Below, piece after piece: positions 47,701 through 64,000 of a DNA stretch of 64,000 nucleotides. Each line of letters starts with the position of its first letter. Positions within the stretch are counted from its first letter, which is position 1. The translations under genes were made by a program, and so were the position numbers. The stretch comes from Crossiella cryophila (GTDB lineage Bacteria > Actinomycetota > Actinomycetes > Mycobacteriales > Pseudonocardiaceae), in NCBI RefSeq assembly GCF_014204915.1, contig NZ_JACHMH010000001.1, positions 7,341,501-7,405,500 on the forward strand. Direction: 5' to 3'. The notes under the pieces were generated by a model. It did not search any database and had not been told where the DNA came from. It saw only the letters and a list, made by a program, of their open reading frames with translations.

Positions 47701-50700
47701 AGGCTGACCGGTTCCGCGCCGGGCGGCGGCCACGGCAGGGCCTCGGCCGGGGCGAGGTCGCCGGGGGTGAGGGTGGCGGTGCCGTGTTCGGTCCACTCGC
47801 GGTCGCTGCGGGCCGGGCGGGAGTGCACGCTGACCGGGCGGCGGCCCAGGTCGTCGGCCGGGCCGACCCGGACCTGGAGTGCGAGCTGCTCGTTGACGAT
47901 CAGCGGGCGGGACACCCGGAGTTCGCCGATCCGGTCACAGCCGACCTGGTCGGCCGCGGTGAGCACGAGTTCCATCAGTCCGGCGTCGGGGAACCACACC
48001 TCGCCGCCGACCAGGTGGTCGGCCAGCCAGGGCTGATCGCCGACGGAGAGTCGGCCGCTGACCAGCAGGCTGCCGTCCTCTGCGGAGGCGGTGACCGCGC
48101 CGAGCATCGGGTGGAAGATCGGGATCAGGCCCAGCCCGGCGGCGTTGTTGGTGCGCTGTTCGCCGACCGGCCAGTAGCGCTCGCGCTGGAAGGCGTAGGT
48201 GGGCAGGTCGACCACGGCGGCGCCGGAGTCGCGGAAGAACTCGGCCCAGTCCACGGTGCCACCGGCCACGTGCAGCCGGGACAGGCCGCGCAGCAGCACG
48301 ATCTCCTCGGCGCTGTCGTCGCGTTCCTCGCGGTCGTCCCGCAGCAGCGCGATGACCGCGCGCTCGCCCTCGGTCTCGGCCAGGGTCTCGTGCACCATCG
48401 AGGACAGCGCGCCACCGGGTCCGACCTCGACGAACCGGGCCACCGCGGCGGCGGCCAGGGTGCGCACGCCGTCGGCGAAGCGGACCGTGCGGTGGACCTG
48501 CGCGACCCAGTAGTCGGCGTCGAGCTGTTCGCCCTGGACCAGTTCGCCGGTCACCGTGGAGCAGATCGGGATGCGGGCGCGCTCGGGGGTGAGCGCGGCG
48601 ACCGCGGTGCGGAACTCGGCCAGCATTGGTTCCATCAACTGGGAGTGGAAGGCGTGGCTGACCGGCAGGGTCTTGGTGCGGTGGCCGCGGTTGCCCAGGA
48701 TCTCGGCCAGCTCGCCGACGGCGGCCGAGACTCCGGAGAGCACCACCGAGCGCGGCCCGTTGACGGCGGCGATGGCCACCTCGGGGTACTCGGCGAGCAG
48801 CGGGGTGACCTCGTCTTCGGTGGCGTCCACCGCGACCATCGAGCCACCGGCGGGCAGCGCGCTCATCAGCCGCGAGCGGGCCGCGACCAGGGTGCAGGCG
48901 TCAGCAGCCGAGTACACGCCGGACACGTGTGCGGCGGCGATCTCGCCGACCGAGTGGCCCATCAGCAGATCCGGTCGCACGCCCCAGGATTCGAGCAGGC
49001 GGAACAACGCGACCTCGATGGCGAACAACGCGGGCTGCGTCCAGCCGGTGTTCTCCAGGCGCTTGGCATCCGCGCCCCAGAGCACCTCGCGCAGGGAGCC
49101 GCCGAGGTGACCCTCGAAGGCGTCCGCGATCTGGTCGAAAGCCGTGGCGAAAGCCGGGAAACGCGCGTACAGCGCCTGTCCCATGCCCAGTCGCTGCGCG
49201 CCCTGACCCGGGAACAGGAAGGCGGTCTTGCCCGCCACTGGCGAGCCCTCGATCACACCAGAGTCGCGCGAACCCGTTGCCAGCGCGGCAAGTCCGGCGG
49301 GATCCAGTACGACGGCGCGGCTGGTGAAGATGGATCGGGTGGTGGCCAGGGAGAAACCGAGATCGACCGGCCGCGCAGTGTCCACAGTGGACAGCAGGGC
49401 AGCGGCCTGGGCGCGCAGGGCTGCGTCGGTGCGGCCGGAGAGCACCCAGGGCACCACCGCGGGCGGGTGTGCCACCGCGGGGGTTTTGACGGCCTCGGGG
49501 GCCTGTTCGACGATGACGTGCGTGTTGGTGCCGCTGGCGCCGAAGGAGGACACGCCCGCGCGGCGCGGCCGGTCCACCTCGGGCCAGGCGGTGGTCTCGG
49601 TGACCAGGTCGATGGCGCCGGCGGTCCAGTCGATGTGCGAGCTGGGGCGGTCCACGTGCAGGGTCTTGGGCACCGAGCCGTGCCGGATCGCCTGCACCAC
49701 CTTGATGATGCCCGCGACGCCGGCGGCGGCCTGGGTGTGCCCGATGTTGGACTTGATGGAACCCAGCAGCAGCGGGGTTTCCCGGTCCTTGCCGTAGGTG
49801 GCCAGCAGCGCCTGGGCCTCGATCGGGTCGCCCAGTTTGGTGCCGGTGCCGTGCGCCTCGACGATGTCGACCTCGGCCGGGGTGAGCCGGGCGTTGCGCA
49901 GCGCGGCCCGGATGACCCGGCGCTGAGCAGGTCCGCTGGGCGCGGTCATGCCGTTGGAGGCGCCGTCGGAGTTCATCGCGGTGCCGCGGATGACCGCCAG
50001 GATGCGCCGGTTCTGCGCCTGCGCCTCGGAAAGCCGTTGCAGCACCAGGACTCCGGCGCCCTCGGCCCAGCCGGTGCCGTCGGCGGCCTCGGCGAAAGCC
50101 TTGCAGCGGCCGTCAGAAGACAGCGCGCCCTGAGCGGCGAACTCCACGAATCCGGCGGTGCTGGAGAGCACGCTCACGCCGCCGACGAGTGCGATCGAGC
50201 ACTCCCCCGCACGCAGTGCCCTGGCCGCCAGGTGCAGCGCGACCAGCGAGGAGGAGCAGCCGGTGTCCACGGTGAGGGTGGGGCCGCGGAAGCCGAAGAT
50301 GTAGGAGACCCGGCCGGAGAGCAGGCTGCTGGACTGGGCGGTCTGCCATTCGATGGCGCCCATCGGCACCCGGTAGTCGCCGGTGCCGCCGCCGACGAAC
50401 ACGCCGGTGTCGCCGCCGCGCAGGCCGACCGGGTCGATGCCCGCCCGTTCCAGGGCTTCCCAGCCGACCTCGAGCAGCAGTCGCTGCTGCGGGTCCAGGA
50501 TCAGCGCCTCACGCGGGGAGATACGGAAGAAGGTCGGGTCGAACCCGGCCACGTCCTCGACGAATCCGCCGAACCGGGGCACCTCGGGCCCGCCCTGGCC
50601 GGGCAGCGCGTCCAGGGCCGCGAAGTCCCAGCCGCGGTCGGTGGGCATGTCGCCGATGGCGTCCACGCCGTTCTCGGCGAGCTGCCACAGGTCCTCCGGC

Positions 50701-50860
50701 GAGGCGATGCCGCCGGGATAGCGGCAGGCCATGCCGAGGATGGCGATCGGCTCCACCGCCGCGGATTCCAGCTTCGCGTTCTGCTGGCGCAGCGTTTCGG
50801 CCTGCTTGAGCGCCGCGCGCAGCGCGTCGACGACCTTGTTGTTCTGGGCAGCCATGTCGT

Positions 50861-50864
<4 letters not shown>
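35715..50864 (-). CDS. Three-module type I PKS, each KS-AT-DH-KR-ACP, two DHs inactive
   Basis: This 5049-residue subunit starts at GTG 50864, overlapping the upstream PKS stop (GTGA); ATG 50855 is an alternative. A docking helix precedes module 1. All three ATs carry GHS(V/I)GE and HAFH, so malonyl-CoA is expected. Module 1: KS with TGCSSS (about residue 204); DH with [12 protein letters not shown] and LLDAALQ intact but RGPMF in place of YGPxF; KR with [11 protein letters not shown] and SPGQ; ACP with GFDSL (about 1650). Module 2: DH loop collapsed to [14 protein letters not shown] with Asp to Gly (LLGAVLS), dead; KR with LDD, active; ACP reads GFSSL (about 3242). Module 3: DH loop [10 protein letters not shown] one residue short with Asp to Thr (LLTAAML), dead; KR with LDD, active; ACP with GLDSL (about 4922). 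The tail (residues about 4960-5049, ending [12 protein letters not shown]) is a docking domain, not a thioesterase, so another subunit must follow. Output: one alkene or hydroxyl, then two hydroxyls. Confidence 0.96.

Positions 50865-64000
<13,136 letters not shown>

Overview
The window is very GC-rich. It has GTG starts, ATGA/GTGA stop-start overlaps and giant modular type I polyketide synthases (PKS), which point to an actinomycete; Pseudonocardiales is a guess from overall character, not a demonstrated placement. About 50 of the 64 kb encodes five PKS subunits, all on the minus strand, in two operons separated by about 13 kb of other genes.

Left block (1-22464, minus strand). Three overlapping PKS genes are transcribed leftwards. 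The first (16465-22464) is a starter subunit with the order ACP-KS-AT-AT-KR-ACP. The first AT looks built for a monocarboxylic starter and the second for methylmalonyl-CoA. The next gene (5030-16468) has two modules: KS-AT-DH-KR-ACP, with an odd AT, and KS-AT(methylmalonyl)-DH-ER-KR-ACP. The third (1-5033, cut by the window) has KS-AT(methylmalonyl)-dead DH-KR-ACP and then the start of another KS.

Sugar genes (22589-25044, plus strand). They diverge from the starter PKS and encode a UGT-like glycosyltransferase overlapping a DegT/DnrJ/EryC1-type sugar aminotransferase. The pair resembles the mycosaminyltransferase and mycosamine-aminotransferase pair of polyene macrolide clusters. A clear hairpin with a T-run follows.

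Middle island (25104-35596). Most genes here are not obviously biosynthetic. They are: a decayed NB-ARC/TPR gene with an in-frame TGA and a large internal gap; an exported SxxK serine hydrolase; a LuxR-SARP fusion regulator; an XRE/NB-ARC/TPR regulator; a CcdA/DsbA pair; a second DsbA copy with an altered CxxC; a BlaR1-like M56 protease and a BlaI repressor; a HAD remnant; an ArsR/SRPBCC pair; and a small unknown protein. Three exact copies of the dyad TACTAA-N5-TTAGTA lie upstream of dsbA1, dsbA2 and blaI, and suggest that BlaI controls disulfide-exchange genes.

Right block (35715-64000, minus strand). Two overlapping PKS genes run leftwards. The upstream one is cut by the right edge and shows three modules: methylmalonyl with KR, malonyl with KR, and malonyl with dead KR. 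The downstream one has three malonyl modules with KRs, of which two DHs have lost catalytic residues. It ends in a docking segment rather than a thioesterase, followed by a strong hairpin. From memory of the amphotericin/nystatin pathway, the order methylmalonyl/OH, malonyl/OH, malonyl/ketone, then hydroxyls matches the hemiketal-polyol half of those molecules. With the amino-sugar pair, the best hypothesis is a glycosylated polyene-like or polyol macrolide. Its split starter module is, to my knowledge, best known from myxobacteria. The polyene modules, final module plus thioesterase, GDP-sugar dehydratase and tailoring P450 are not in this window and would have to lie outside it.
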